From NCBI GenBank assembly GCA_964650245.1, contig CAZYQK010000037.1, positions 1 to 23,900 of the forward strand: DNA of 23,900 nucleotides, in the 5' to 3' direction. The position numbers were made by a program, and so were the translations under genes. Under the pieces are notes generated by a model. That model was not told the origin of the DNA and did not search any database. It worked only from the letters and a program-made list of their open reading frames with translations. Shown in pieces: positions 1 through 8,709 of this stretch (position 1 is the stretch's first letter; each line of letters opens with the position of its first letter). The stretch comes from WS-2 sp964650245 (GTDB taxonomy: Bacteria > Eisenbacteria > RBG-16-71-46).

Positions 1-33
1 CGGCGCGGGCGCCCTGCCGGGCGGAGGCCGCGC

Positions 34-1047
34 TCAAGGCCGCGGCTCCGCCGCGCGCCGCCCGCCCAAGTCGACCTCCATCCCCGCATCCGCGGCGGTC
101 GCGCGCTCCCACACCGCGTGCGCGGCGGCCAGATCCTCGACCGCGAGGCCGAGCGACTTGAAGAGCGTGATCTCATCCTGCGCGGTGCGGCCTGGCCTGG
201 CACCGATCAGCACTTCGCCCAGCTCGGCGCGGATGTGATCGTCCCCGATCGCGGCCTCCGACCTCGCGATCAGGAAGTCGCCTGCCTCGCGCAGCGTGGA
301 CTCGCGCCGGTCCACGAAGAGCGCGCCGCGCGCGACCGCGACGGTGTCCAGCTCGCGCGCGTCGGGGAAGCACGCGCCCACGGCGTTCACATGGGCGCCG
401 GGAGCGAGCCACGCGCCCTCGAGCACCGGCGTGCGCGACGAGGTCGTGGTGCAGATCAGATCCGCCCCCTCGACCGCCGCGCGGGCCGACGCGCACGCCT
501 CGATGCCGATCCCGTGCCGCACCGATTCGCGCACGGCGAAGGCGCGCGCGTGCTCGGGATTCCGGCTCCACACGCGGACACGCCGCAGCGCTCGCACTGC
601 CCTCATCGCCTCGAGGTGCGACGTGGCCTGGACGCCGGAGCCCAGCAGCGCGAGGTCGCCCGCATCCGCGCGCGCCAGCTGCCGCGTCGCGAGTCCGCTC
701 ACCGCCGCGGTGCGGATCGCGGTGATGGTGCTCGCGTCCACGATCGCGCGCAGGCACCCGCGCTCGGTTTCGAACACCAGCACCGCGCCCTGGTGCGAAT
801 CGAACTCGCTGCCGTGGTTGCCGGGCATCACCGTGACCACCTTGAGCCCGATCGCGCGCGGCGCGCCGGTGTAGGCCGGCATCAGGCCCAGCAGACCGCG
901 CCGGTCAGGGAGCCACACCATCGAACGCAGCGGCAGCACCGCGTCGCCGCGCGCCAGTGTCTCGAAGACCGCGCGCATGACCTCGATGCAGTCCGCGACC
1001 GGCAGCAGCCGCGTCACGTCGGCCGCGGTCACGATGCGCACGCTCAC
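34..1047 (-). CDS. Ornithine cyclodeaminase / mu-crystallin family protein, probably an imine (ketimine) reductase
   Basis: Cytoplasmic NAD(P)-dependent enzyme of 337 aa, the usual family length. Visible: substrate-binding Arg41, Lys69 (GLKVVT) and Arg112 (AIRTAAVSG), which match Arg45, Lys69 and Arg112 of Pseudomonas putida ornithine cyclodeaminase, and a Rossmann loop GSGVQA at 136-141. The position of the cyclodeaminase catalytic Asp (GGDCP in that enzyme) reads GACFP here, so a reductase of a cyclic or linear imine is more likely than true ornithine cyclodeamination (inference). The GTG start at 1047 overlaps the stop of the upstream dehydratase (GTGA), so the two are probably translationally coupled. 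The pairing of a threonine-dehydratase-fold enzyme with this family is known from EutB/EutC (ectoine use) and BhcB/BhcD (beta-hydroxyaspartate cycle); neither pathway's other genes are in view. Family assignment is firm, substrate unknown. Confidence 0.88.
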   Translation of the reverse strand: MSVRIVTAADVTRLLPVADCIEVMRAVFETLARGDAVLPLRSMVWLPDRRGLLGLMPAYTGAPRAIGLKVVTVMPGNHGSEFDSHQGAVLVFETERGCLRAIVDASTITAIRTAAVSGLATRQLARADAGDLALLGSGVQATSHLEAMRAVRALRRVRVWSRNPEHARAFAVRESVRHGIGIEACASARAAVEGADLICTTTSSRTPVLEGAWLAPGAHVNAVGACFPDARELDTVAVARGALFVDRRESTLREAGDFLIARSEAAIGDDHIRAELGEVLIGARPGRTAQDEITLFKSLGLAVEDLAAAHAVWERATAADAGMEVDLGGRRAAEPRP

Positions 1048-2015
1048 GACGATCCCTCCGGCGCGGCGATCGCCGCCGCGAAACGCGCGGGATCGACGTT
1101 GCCGCCCGAGACCAGCGCCACCACGCGCGTGTCGCGCGCCGCCGTGACGCGCCCGGCGAGCAGCGCGGCGGTGGCCGCGGCGCCCGAGCCCTCGACGTAG
1201 AGCTTGGCGCGGGTCGCGAGCCAGCGCATCGCGTCGCGGATCGCGGCCTCGCTCACCGTCACGATCTCGTCCACGCACTCGCGCGCGATCGCGAGCGGGA
1301 GCGCCCCGACGAAGGGCGGCGTCATGCCGTCCGCGAGCGTGTCGGCGGGGCGCGGCACCGGCACCGGCTTCCCGGCCGCGAGCGCGGGGCCGAGCCCCGG
1401 CCCGGCCTCCAGCTCCACCGCGATCACGCGCGTCGCGGGCTTCATCTGCTTGACCGCGCTCGCCACGCCACCCATGAGCCCGCCGCCCCCCACCGGGACG
1501 AACACCACCTCGACCTCGGGACACTGCTCCACGATCTCCAGCCCCGCGGTACCCGCGCCCGCGAGGCCGATCGGATCGTCGAACGGATGCACGAACGTGG
1601 CGCCCCGTTCCCGCTCGACCTCGTGCAGCCGGTCGAACAGCGTGGCCCGGTCGGGATGGAGGATGACCTCGGCGCCGTAGCCGCGCACCGCGTCGAGCTT
1701 GGAGCGCGGCGCAGAGTCCGGCATCACGACCACGCACGGCGCGGAGACCGCGCGCGCCGCCCACGCCACCGCCTGCGCGTGATTGCCGGCCGAGACCGTG
1801 ACCAGCCCGCGCGCGCGCGCTTCATCCGTGAGCGTGAGCACGATGTTGAGCGCGCCGCGCGGCTTGAACGAGCCGGTCTTCTGAAGGCTCTCGCACTTGA
1901 GGAAGAGCGAAACCCCCGCGCGCTCGCCGATCGAGCGCGCGGACAGGAGCGGCGTGCGGTGAACGCGCCCCGCGATGCGCGCGGCGGCGGAGCGGATCGC
2001 GTCGAGATCAATCAC
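1044..2015 (-). CDS. PLP-dependent threonine/serine dehydratase-family ammonia-lyase (EutB/BhcB-like size)
   Basis: A 323-aa fold-type II PLP enzyme that would remove ammonia from a hydroxy-amino acid. Visible: the PLP Schiff-base lysine in GSFKPRG (Lys51), the substrate loop SAGNHAQ (75-81), the phosphate-binding glycine loop GGGGLMGG near residue 178, and a C-terminal SGGN. It lacks the C-terminal ACT-type regulatory domain of biosynthetic IlvA, which fits a catabolic dehydratase or serine-racemase-like enzyme. I chose the GTG at 2015 because it opens the conserved N-terminus (IDLDAIRSAAARI) and lies 22 nt after the stop of the oxidase gene. Its stop overlaps the start of the next gene by GTGA. 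A diverged partial copy lies at 9087-9437. The exact substrate (threonine, serine, 3-hydroxyaspartate or hydroxyectoine-derived) cannot be read from the sequence. Confidence 0.9.
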   Translation of the reverse strand: MIDLDAIRSAAARIAGRVHRTPLLSARSIGERAGVSLFLKCESLQKTGSFKPRGALNIVLTLTDEARARGLVTVSAGNHAQAVAWAARAVSAPCVVVMPDSAPRSKLDAVRGYGAEVILHPDRATLFDRLHEVERERGATFVHPFDDPIGLAGAGTAGLEIVEQCPEVEVVFVPVGGGGLMGGVASAVKQMKPATRVIAVELEAGPGLGPALAAGKPVPVPRPADTLADGMTPPFVGALPLAIARECVDEIVTVSEAAIRDAMRWLATRAKLYVEGSGAAATAALLAGRVTAARDTRVVALVSGGNVDPARFAAAIAAPEGSS

Positions 2016-2037
2016 GCGCGGTTCCGTGGCACCGTGG

Positions 2038-5000
2038 TCAGGGCAAGATCGCCATCCTTCGGACCGCTCGGTATGGACCGGCCTGGATGCGATAGAAGTA
2101 GAGCCCGGGTGCCGCGACCGTGCCGCTCCCGGTGCGGCGGTCCCAGACGACCCGGTGCGTGCCCGGTCCAAACGAAGCGTTCGCCAGGGTGCGAATCCGC
2201 CGGCCGATGAGATCGAAGATCTCGAGCTTGACGTCACTCTCCCGTGGCAAATTGAACGGGATCGTGGTCGTGGAGGCGAGCGGGTTCGGCTGGTTCTGCT
2301 CCAGCGCGAAGACCAGCAGGCGGGCCGGGGCACTCTCCGGTGGGCCGGAACCGTGATCGCTCAACTCGCCGCCCTGATACGGACGGCTCACGATGAAGAA
2401 GCAATCCTCACTGCTGCGCGTGCCACTGGGGGGCGCGGGCGCGAACGTCAGTCGCAGCGTGTCCCCCGGGCCGACGCCGAGGATCGTTGCCGCGGCGACG
2501 GTCGAGTCGCTCAAGTCGCCAAGCCGCGAGCTGATGGCGCTGGTCAGATCGAACGATGGCGGCTGCGTTTCGAGGGTTTCCAGATCGTAGACCGCGGGCA
2601 AGACCACCCGGCCGCGCTCGGCCAGTGAACGAATTCCGACCCGGGGCGCCAGGTCGGTGAGCTGATTCCGGGAGCGCCAGCCGCCGGCGCCGTCGGACTC
2701 CTGCAGGGTGATGCGCGCCGGGTCCGAGGGGGCGTCGGCGCTGTCGACGGCGGAGTCCATGCGGTGAAGCGTCCACGATACTTCCGCGCCCGTTCGCTCG
2801 CACTCGGCCACCAGCCGCTGCTGCGCGGCAAGACCGAGCGCACTCGCGGCGATGGCTCCCGGCCTGAGCGCGGTCGGAAGTGGGGGGCCGAAGCCCGCAG
2901 TGGCAGAACCTCCTTCCTCGTCGCGTGCTTGCCGGGCCACGAGCCCGCCACCGCCCCCACCACAGAGCGTGCGAATGGCAGGCGAAAAACCGATCGCTGA
3001 GAGGTTTCCGCTCTCGTCCGCGGTGCGGATCGCGAAGTAGTACCAGGTGCAGGCCGATAGCCCCGTCACCTCATAGCTCTGGGAGCCCAGGGCGCAGTAG
3101 GGAATCGGCGGGGGAGAGACCAGGCTGGCACTGGAAAAGTTGTAGCTCGTAATGGGCCAGGGCGCCCAGCGCAGCTCGTACTGCCAGGCCTGACCCGTGC
3201 CGCCGTCGTCGCCGGGGGTGGTCCAGGTCAGGCCCACACTGTTCTGGGAGATGAATTCGGCATCGAGATCAATCACGGTGGCCGGCGGCGTGACGTCGCC
3301 CGAGTTCCACACCGAGCCCATTCGTATCCAGCGCGCGACGCAGGGCACGCCCTTGCCATCAACGAGAAACAGCATGTAATCGCCCGGCGGAGCGGTGAAA
3401 CTGTCGATCGGCGCGGACACCGTGACGCGGGCGCTGTCCTCCGGCGCGTAGCCTTTGATGGTGAGTGGCACGTAGCGCTGATTCTGGTCGAAAGCGTGCG
3501 TCACCGCCGATGGGCGGATCAGGCACACGCTCTTGAGTGTCTGGCTGCTCGCCATGCAGATCGAGAAGTCCCGGCCGTAGCGGATGCGCTCGACCACCTT
3601 GTCGATTGCCGGGCGCGTCGCCAGCGTGCCATCCGACTTGAATAGGAAGGCCGGCCAATAGATAGAGGCGGTCCTGGACTGCGTACCATCCGCCGAGCCG
3701 CCGGCCGTGATGACGCGCCCATCGAGGAGCAGCATCGCTGTCGAATGGTAGTCCCGGATCATCGGGTCAGCCGCGAGAGGCGTGGAGAGACTCCCATCCT
3801 TCGCATACCATATCTCCGGCGCCTTCACGGGCGGAGGATTGGATGGAAGCTGGTCCTCCACCCCTCCCGTGATCAGGACGTCCCCGGTGGGCAGCATCGT
3901 CAGGTTGTGTTCCGCGCGCTTCGCATTCATGAGTGGCCCTAACCGCCACTGCGCAGTGTCCGGTGACCCCGACAAGTCGATCCACGCCGTGAATCGGTGG
4001 CCAATCGAGAGATTCCCGCACTTCATGACCTTTCCCGGCCGGAACATCACCGCGGACCCACCCCGAAGGCCAGCGCCACTGAGAAAGCTATTCTGCCATG
4101 CGGGGGTGCCTGACAGCGAGAACAGCCGCGTCGTGTCGTGGGGCCCGGCGTAGAACAGTTTCCCGCTCGGCAAGAGAAAGATGAACGGGTACAGCGGCAG
4201 CCAACGATTGAGGGTGGGCAGCGTTTGCCAAGAACCAGGCTGCCCCTGAATGGGAGTGGGATCGAAGCGCTCCGGCACTCGGGCCGTGATTCCACGCGGG
4301 TCCATCACGGCCGCGAGCCGGCTGCGAGGCGCATAGTACTGATTCAAGGATGGGAAGCCCCAACTCCAGTTCGCGTTGAGCGTCGAGTCGCCGCTGCAGT
4401 CGAACGTGAAGCGGGTGTCGAGGTGCCAAAGCTGGCCCGTCACGGTGTCCCCGTACGCTTCGCCGCCCAGCACCAGCATTCTCGCGTTGTGGTCGTCCCA
4501 GATGGCGGTGTGGCGCCACCTCGGGAGCGGGGTGAAGTACGGCGAGGCGCTGATATGAACACGATTCCATCGCGGCGGAGAGCACGTCATGGAGAACGCC
4601 CACACGTCGTTGTGATAAAGGCTGTCGGCTCCTCGACCGCCGAAGATGACCAGTCGCGCCTTGTCCCGATCGAAGACCGCCGAGTGCCCCTCACGCCCCG
4701 AAGGGCCGACGCCGGACGAGAGCAGGGTCCAGCTCGGGTCCCCGAACACCGGAAGGGACAACGCCCAGACTTCGTTGGAATAGGAGTCGTCCGCCAGCCT
4801 CCCACCGAACACCAGCATTCGCGGCGGGGTTACAGTTTCGTCGTACACAGCGGTGTGCCCGTAGCGAGGGAGAGGTAGGCCACCCGACGGCTGAAGCTTC
4901 TTCCACTGGCCGGGGCCGGTGCTTAGGTTGTTAAGCGCCCACAGATCGCCAAGCGGCGAGCTATCGCCCGCCTGCCCCCCGAAAACCACCATGCTGCCGC

Positions 5001-5946
5001 CGGGTGCCGCACCGTTGGAAACCGCCGTGTGGCGGCTTCGCCCCGCGGGCCGACCGTAGATCGGATCGGTGGCAGGCGTCAGCTGCGTCCACGAAAAGTT
5101 GTCACCCCACTCACTACGGGTCAGCTCCCACAGGTCGCCCAGGGTGTCGCTGGCGCTGGGGCTCGACCTGCCCGCGTAAACGAGAATGCGCTGCTGGCCT
5201 TCATAGCCGACCGGATCTTGTCCTGTTCGAGAACTATCGAAGATGGCAGTGTGGTCCTCGCGGGCCGGCGGAAGCGAGCCATACACGGCCGTGTCGCGCT
5301 TGACCGGACTCCAGTGCAGCCCCAGCACGCGATGCAACTCATTGCGAAGCGACCCGAGTTTGTCCCTTCCACCGATTGAGATAAATTGGGCGAACTCCGC
5401 ACCGGTCATCCCGATGACATTGCCAGTTTCCAGGGTCGTGCTGGTCGCGTACCAGCGCCCGTGCGCCATGTCCGGCGGGCGAGGATCGAGCCAGCGCCGG
5501 TCGATCGGGTCAAAGATGTTGGTCGCCGCAAGTCCCGGAGAGGGCGAGGTTCCTCCTAAAACCACCACGCGGCCGTCAGCCAGGGTCGAATGTCCACTGC
5601 AGAAAACATTCAGCGACGCGGGAGCCGGAACCACGATTAGCGGCGCCAGCGTGTCCTGGTTGGCTTTCCACAGCGAAAGCCGCGGCTTCTCCTCGCCCAA
5701 CCCCCACCACAAAATCCACGTGCTGTCGGCCTTCCCTCGCAGCTGGGTCATGTGCACCGCCTGCGCGCCCCATGCGAATGGCCCGGTCCACCCACCTTTG
5801 GTGGGCCGGTCCGGATTGGTCGGCTGGGCACCGGTCTGTGTCGCAAGACAACAGGTGAAAAGAGAAGCCAGGAAGACCAGAACTGAGAGCTTGCCGGCGA
5901 ACGCAAACTGTTCGCCGGACCGATGGAAGGGAAGCAATTGAGTCAT
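2038..5946 (-). CDS. Secreted copper-radical oxidase (galactose/glyoxal oxidase type) with inserted kelch propeller, FN3 and FlgD-like C-terminus
   Basis: 1302 aa, exported: signal peptide from the ATG at 5946 with hydrophobic core 20-36. The first half of a copper-radical-oxidase propeller follows, with the cofactor Cys116 (NVFCSGHS) and Tyr166 (GRWYATS). Residues about 192-555 are an insertion with five clear kelch repeats (near 229-276, 303-340, 360-398, 417-453, 476-510) and part of a sixth. The oxidase then resumes (PERFDP at 558; LPLYPF at 583) and supplies the copper ligands Tyr733-His734 (RDYHST) and His817 (VTHAFDQNQR) in the DUF1929 early-set domain. Then come an FN3 domain (about 887-993), a poly-Gly linker, a unique region, and the FlgD-like module (about 1215-1302). 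The family oxidises primary alcohols or aldehydes and makes H2O2; substrate unknown. It is visibly less GC-rich than the enzyme genes downstream. First gene of the three-gene minus-strand run. Confidence 0.88.
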   Translation of the reverse strand: MTQLLPFHRSGEQFAFAGKLSVLVFLASLFTCCLATQTGAQPTNPDRPTKGGWTGPFAWGAQAVHMTQLRGKADSTWILWWGLGEEKPRLSLWKANQDTLAPLIVVPAPASLNVFCSGHSTLADGRVVVLGGTSPSPGLAATNIFDPIDRRWLDPRPPDMAHGRWYATSTTLETGNVIGMTGAEFAQFISIGGRDKLGSLRNELHRVLGLHWSPVKRDTAVYGSLPPAREDHTAIFDSSRTGQDPVGYEGQQRILVYAGRSSPSASDTLGDLWELTRSEWGDNFSWTQLTPATDPIYGRPAGRSRHTAVSNGAAPGGSMVVFGGQAGDSSPLGDLWALNNLSTGPGQWKKLQPSGGLPLPRYGHTAVYDETVTPPRMLVFGGRLADDSYSNEVWALSLPVFGDPSWTLLSSGVGPSGREGHSAVFDRDKARLVIFGGRGADSLYHNDVWAFSMTCSPPRWNRVHISASPYFTPLPRWRHTAIWDDHNARMLVLGGEAYGDTVTGQLWHLDTRFTFDCSGDSTLNANWSWGFPSLNQYYAPRSRLAAVMDPRGITARVPERFDPTPIQGQPGSWQTLPTLNRWLPLYPFIFLLPSGKLFYAGPHDTTRLFSLSGTPAWQNSFLSGAGLRGGSAVMFRPGKVMKCGNLSIGHRFTAWIDLSGSPDTAQWRLGPLMNAKRAEHNLTMLPTGDVLITGGVEDQLPSNPPPVKAPEIWYAKDGSLSTPLAADPMIRDYHSTAMLLLDGRVITAGGSADGTQSRTASIYWPAFLFKSDGTLATRPAIDKVVERIRYGRDFSICMASSQTLKSVCLIRPSAVTHAFDQNQRYVPLTIKGYAPEDSARVTVSAPIDSFTAPPGDYMLFLVDGKGVPCVARWIRMGSVWNSGDVTPPATVIDLDAEFISQNSVGLTWTTPGDDGGTGQAWQYELRWAPWPITSYNFSSASLVSPPPIPYCALGSQSYEVTGLSACTWYYFAIRTADESGNLSAIGFSPAIRTLCGGGGGGLVARQARDEEGGSATAGFGPPLPTALRPGAIAASALGLAAQQRLVAECERTGAEVSWTLHRMDSAVDSADAPSDPARITLQESDGAGGWRSRNQLTDLAPRVGIRSLAERGRVVLPAVYDLETLETQPPSFDLTSAISSRLGDLSDSTVAAATILGVGPGDTLRLTFAPAPPSGTRSSEDCFFIVSRPYQGGELSDHGSGPPESAPARLLVFALEQNQPNPLASTTTIPFNLPRESDVKLEIFDLIGRRIRTLANASFGPGTHRVVWDRRTGSGTVAAPGLYFYRIQAGPYRAVRRMAILP

Positions 5947-6038
5947 GAGCGGCCTCGCGCTCGGCGGAAACCTCCCGGGAGGTCTCCGTCGGCAGATGTT
6001 GAGTGCAGCAGATGGACGAGAGGTGGGTGAGGAATGCT

Positions 6039-8393
6039 TCAGCGTATTCGGATAACTCTCATTGTCGCGGATTCCCTTCCATATTCGGCGCGCACGATGT
6101 AAACCCCGGCCGGAGCCTCGCGGCCCTCGCGATCGCGCCCTTGCCACGCATAGCTCGTCACTCCGGCCGGCAGCGCACCTCGGTGGATCGTTGCGACTTC
6201 CTGCCCGGTGACGCTGTAGACCCGAATCGTTCCCTCCATGCTGTGCGGCGTGGCAAGCTCCAGTCGAATCGCGCCTACGAACGGATTAGGGCTGACCCCC
6301 TTCCAGCTCAGTCGGGTCACCGCTGCCGGGACATTCACTTCCACAGGCCCCTCCCATGCCGAGGCCACACCATCCCGCAGCACCTCGAGCCGGTAGCGGT
6401 AGCGATGGCCGGGCTCGACCGCGCCGTCGGACTCGACGTACTCCGACTCGCCCCGGCTCGGGATCAGCGCCTGCCCCACGGGGGCGAAGGACTCCGAGCT
6501 GCCCTGCGCGCGGGACAGACGGAAGCCAACGATCCCGTGCGCATCGGTCACGGTCCAGGACACCCGCACCCCGACCCCAGACAACTCGGCCATGAACCGC
6601 GGCACCGCGATGCTCGTGAAAACGTCCCCGATCGTCACCCCATAGATGTGAGTCTCGAAGCCTCCGGCCTGGGTCCACAGCACGTAGGCCTGATTCCCCG
6701 CCGCTGCGACCGCGAGATGGTCGCCGATGTTTCCGGTATATTGGATCTCCTCCCACAGGCCGGATTGCGTGCTAAGCCGCCTCGAAGGTCGAAAGCTTGC
6801 CCCGCCGTCGGTCGAGAATGCCCAGTAGGTGTGCGCCAGCACCCCGCAGACCGGATCGTCTCGTCGGTCGTACCACGCCACGTGCACGTTTCCCGAGCCA
6901 TCCACCGCCACGCTTGGCAGCGCGTTGTCGAAACGCGGCGGGTCGTCGTTCACCCGCGCCTTCGGCGACCAACTCGCCCCGCCATCCGAGGACGAGGCCA
7001 GCACGATATCCCGCTGGTCGCGCGCCGCCTCGCCCGAGGCCGCCCTCCACTCCCGCACCCGCAGGTAGTAACAGAGCGACGAGTAACTGGATGCCCGTGT
7101 CCGCAGGTAGTAGCGGCCGGTCGCGGGGAGGGTCACGATGAGCGGCGGCATCGGGCCGAGCCCGGACGCCTGGAAGCACGTCTGGGTAAGCTCGTGCAGG
7201 TTGAGCGTGTCGGGGCCGCACACCATCTGAAAACAGAGGGCCACCGGGTAGGGGGGCGTGGGGCTCGCGCAGTAGACCAGGCCGTCAATCCACAGGGTGG
7301 ATCCCGCTTCCCCGTCAACCGAGAAGTAGTCCGGATCGTCCCCAATGTCGGGGGAGACCGCCACCCCGATGACCTCGTCACCCGGCCTGATCGGGGTCGC
7401 GGCGGCGTAGCCGTTGTTGGGCTCGCTCTCATACACGCCGCGCTCGGCATCCCCCGTCGTGCCCCCCACGTGCTCGTTCCAGGCCACGTAGAGCGCTCCA
7501 CGCCGAGGCCCCGCCCCGCGGTCGATCGCCACCGAGGGAAAACTCGGCGGAAACAGATAGCTCGAATAGTAGAGCGGATTGCGCCGGTCAAGCGTCGGGA
7601 TGTAACCGGCAGGAACCGCACCCAGGTTGTCATTGACGCTCCCCACTGCGAACGGCGCGCCGAAAGACTGGCCGAAGTCGGTGGACTTGCGCCCCACCAT
7701 CTGACGGCTCGCGAAGTCCTCCCAGATCACGTACAACTCGCCGTCGGGTCCCACCACCGGCGAGGCCCCGTTGCACGCCGTGCCGCTCAACGCGAGCGGT
7801 GCGCCCCAGGTCTGCCCGCCGTCGAGCGAGCGCACGAGATTGATGGTGTAGTCGAAGGTCACCGCGCTAACGCTCCGCGCGCGCGTGTAAGCCAGATAGA
7901 GGTAGCCGCGTTCGGGATCACAGGCCAGCCTCGCGGCGTCGTACGGATCTTGGCCGGTGCCTTTGACTTCAAGCCAGGGGACGGGATGAATAGGACCCTG
8001 CCATGCCATGCCGCTCGGCGTCAGCGTCCCGCGGTACACCGACAGCGAATAGGAGGCGGAGTTCCCAGCTAGGACACAGGCGTAAAACCGGCCTGAATAG
8101 TCCGCGCACACCGTCGGCTGTCCCCAGATGCGATCGTAGACCGTCGGCAGGGGAAACCCACCCCCATCCCTCCAAGACTGCCCCCCGTTTCTCGAATAGC
8201 CCCACCCTGCGCGACTGTTGTAAGGCTCGTCGCTATACCACACGGCTACCGCGTCGCTTCCGACCACCGCGACATCAGGCTCGTTCTGGTTCCCGGGAAA
8301 TATGCTGATGCGGGTCGGCGGGCTGATGGCCTGCGCGAGGAGCGCCGAGGGGAAACACAGAGTTACCGCGAGGAGGAAAGTATGCGCGCGCAT
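6039..8393 (-). CDS. Secreted Asp-box (BNR/sialidase-like) propeller protein with PPC-like insert and FlgD-like C-terminus
   Basis: 784 aa. The ATG at 8393 gives a clean signal peptide (MRAHTFLLAVTLCF...LLAQA, cleavage near 22). Five Asp-box motifs of the S-x-D/N-x-G-x-S/T-W/F type sit at about 67, 189, 237, 468 and 527, the mark of six-bladed sialidase/BNR propellers. Between the third and fourth, residues about 320-448 form a domain that opens with ESEPNNGYAAA and contains DDPDYFSVDG and GRYYLRTR, typical of bacterial pre-peptidase C-terminal (PPC) domains. An FN3-like stretch (about 595-690) and a FlgD-like module (697-784, SPNPF ... RVYSVTGQEV ... AGVYIVR) follow. I see no sialidase Arg triad or FRIP motif, so binding or a structural role is more likely than glycan cleavage. 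Any longer reading upstream would run into the mobile element. 92 bases separate it from the oxidase gene. Confidence 0.85.
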   Translation of the reverse strand: MRAHTFLLAVTLCFPSALLAQAISPPTRISIFPGNQNEPDVAVVGSDAVAVWYSDEPYNSRAGWGYSRNGGQSWRDGGGFPLPTVYDRIWGQPTVCADYSGRFYACVLAGNSASYSLSVYRGTLTPSGMAWQGPIHPVPWLEVKGTGQDPYDAARLACDPERGYLYLAYTRARSVSAVTFDYTINLVRSLDGGQTWGAPLALSGTACNGASPVVGPDGELYVIWEDFASRQMVGRKSTDFGQSFGAPFAVGSVNDNLGAVPAGYIPTLDRRNPLYYSSYLFPPSFPSVAIDRGAGPRRGALYVAWNEHVGGTTGDAERGVYESEPNNGYAAATPIRPGDEVIGVAVSPDIGDDPDYFSVDGEAGSTLWIDGLVYCASPTPPYPVALCFQMVCGPDTLNLHELTQTCFQASGLGPMPPLIVTLPATGRYYLRTRASSYSSLCYYLRVREWRAASGEAARDQRDIVLASSSDGGASWSPKARVNDDPPRFDNALPSVAVDGSGNVHVAWYDRRDDPVCGVLAHTYWAFSTDGGASFRPSRRLSTQSGLWEEIQYTGNIGDHLAVAAAGNQAYVLWTQAGGFETHIYGVTIGDVFTSIAVPRFMAELSGVGVRVSWTVTDAHGIVGFRLSRAQGSSESFAPVGQALIPSRGESEYVESDGAVEPGHRYRYRLEVLRDGVASAWEGPVEVNVPAAVTRLSWKGVSPNPFVGAIRLELATPHSMEGTIRVYSVTGQEVATIHRGALPAGVTSYAWQGRDREGREAPAGVYIVRAEYGRESATMRVIRIR

Positions 8394-8500
8394 AATTGCG
8401 GCCCGGGGGGGACGAAGCGCGAGCTGCCACCGGAGATAGGCCTGCCGGTAGTTGGAGCAACACCGATCCCAAGAGCCGCACTCCGGGCCCAAGATCATTC

Positions 8501-8523
8501 TGGCTCCTCTCACAATTCCGTAA
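8501..8523 (+). repeat. Left terminal inverted repeat of the MITE-like element
   Basis: 23 bp, exact reverse complement of 8687-8709. It is preceded by TCATTC. Confidence 0.85.
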
Positions 8524-8550
8524 TTGCTGGGTCTTTCGCGCCGGCACGGG

Positions 8551-8591
8551 CGGGTTCCGCCGGAATTCTCGAATGATTCCGGCGGAACCCG
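8551..8591. repeat. Internal perfect palindrome of the MITE-like element
   Basis: A 16-bp arm (8551-8566, CGGGTTCCGCCGGAAT) pairs perfectly with 8576-8591 around a 9-nt loop. There is no T-run after it, so it is more likely a structural part of the element than a terminator. Confidence 0.8.
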
Positions 8592-8686
8592 GCCTCGACC
8601 GAAGGCGAACGAAAAGCAGATCCCGCCTGGTTCCCGCAATGATTTCGGGGCAAGGGCAGCTCTCCAAGGGCCGCGAAGCCCAGTGT

Positions 8687-8709
8687 TTACGGAATTGTGA
8701 GAGGAGCCA
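8687..8709 (-). repeat. Right terminal inverted repeat of the MITE-like element
   Basis: 23 bp, exact reverse complement of 8501-8523. It is followed by TCATTC. Confidence 0.85.

Larger units (their letters stand above)
8501..8709. mobile_element. MITE-like non-autonomous element, 209 bp
   Basis: The segment is bounded by perfect 23-bp terminal inverted repeats (8501-8523, starting TGGCTCCTCTCACAATTC; 8687-8709, its reverse complement). It is flanked on both sides by the direct repeat TCATTC (8495-8500 and 8710-8715), which looks like a target-site duplication. It encodes no protein and carries a central 16-bp perfect hairpin (8551-8591). Size, perfect ends and duplication are those of a miniature inverted-repeat transposable element. 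The family and the transposase that would move it are not in the window. It lies about 108 bp upstream of the Asp-box gene start and may contribute to its upstream region. Confidence 0.7.

Noticed and set aside
6003..8072. Long open frame on the plus strand opposite the Asp-box gene
   Set aside because: It is His/Arg/Pro-rich shadow sequence with no signal or domain, and the minus strand has a signal peptide, Asp boxes and a FlgD-like end.
8511..8523. Lac-operator-like sequence in the inverted repeat
   Set aside because: The repeat contains GGAATTGTGAG on one strand, as the lac operator does, but the other half-site is absent and the sequence is explained as the end of the mobile element.
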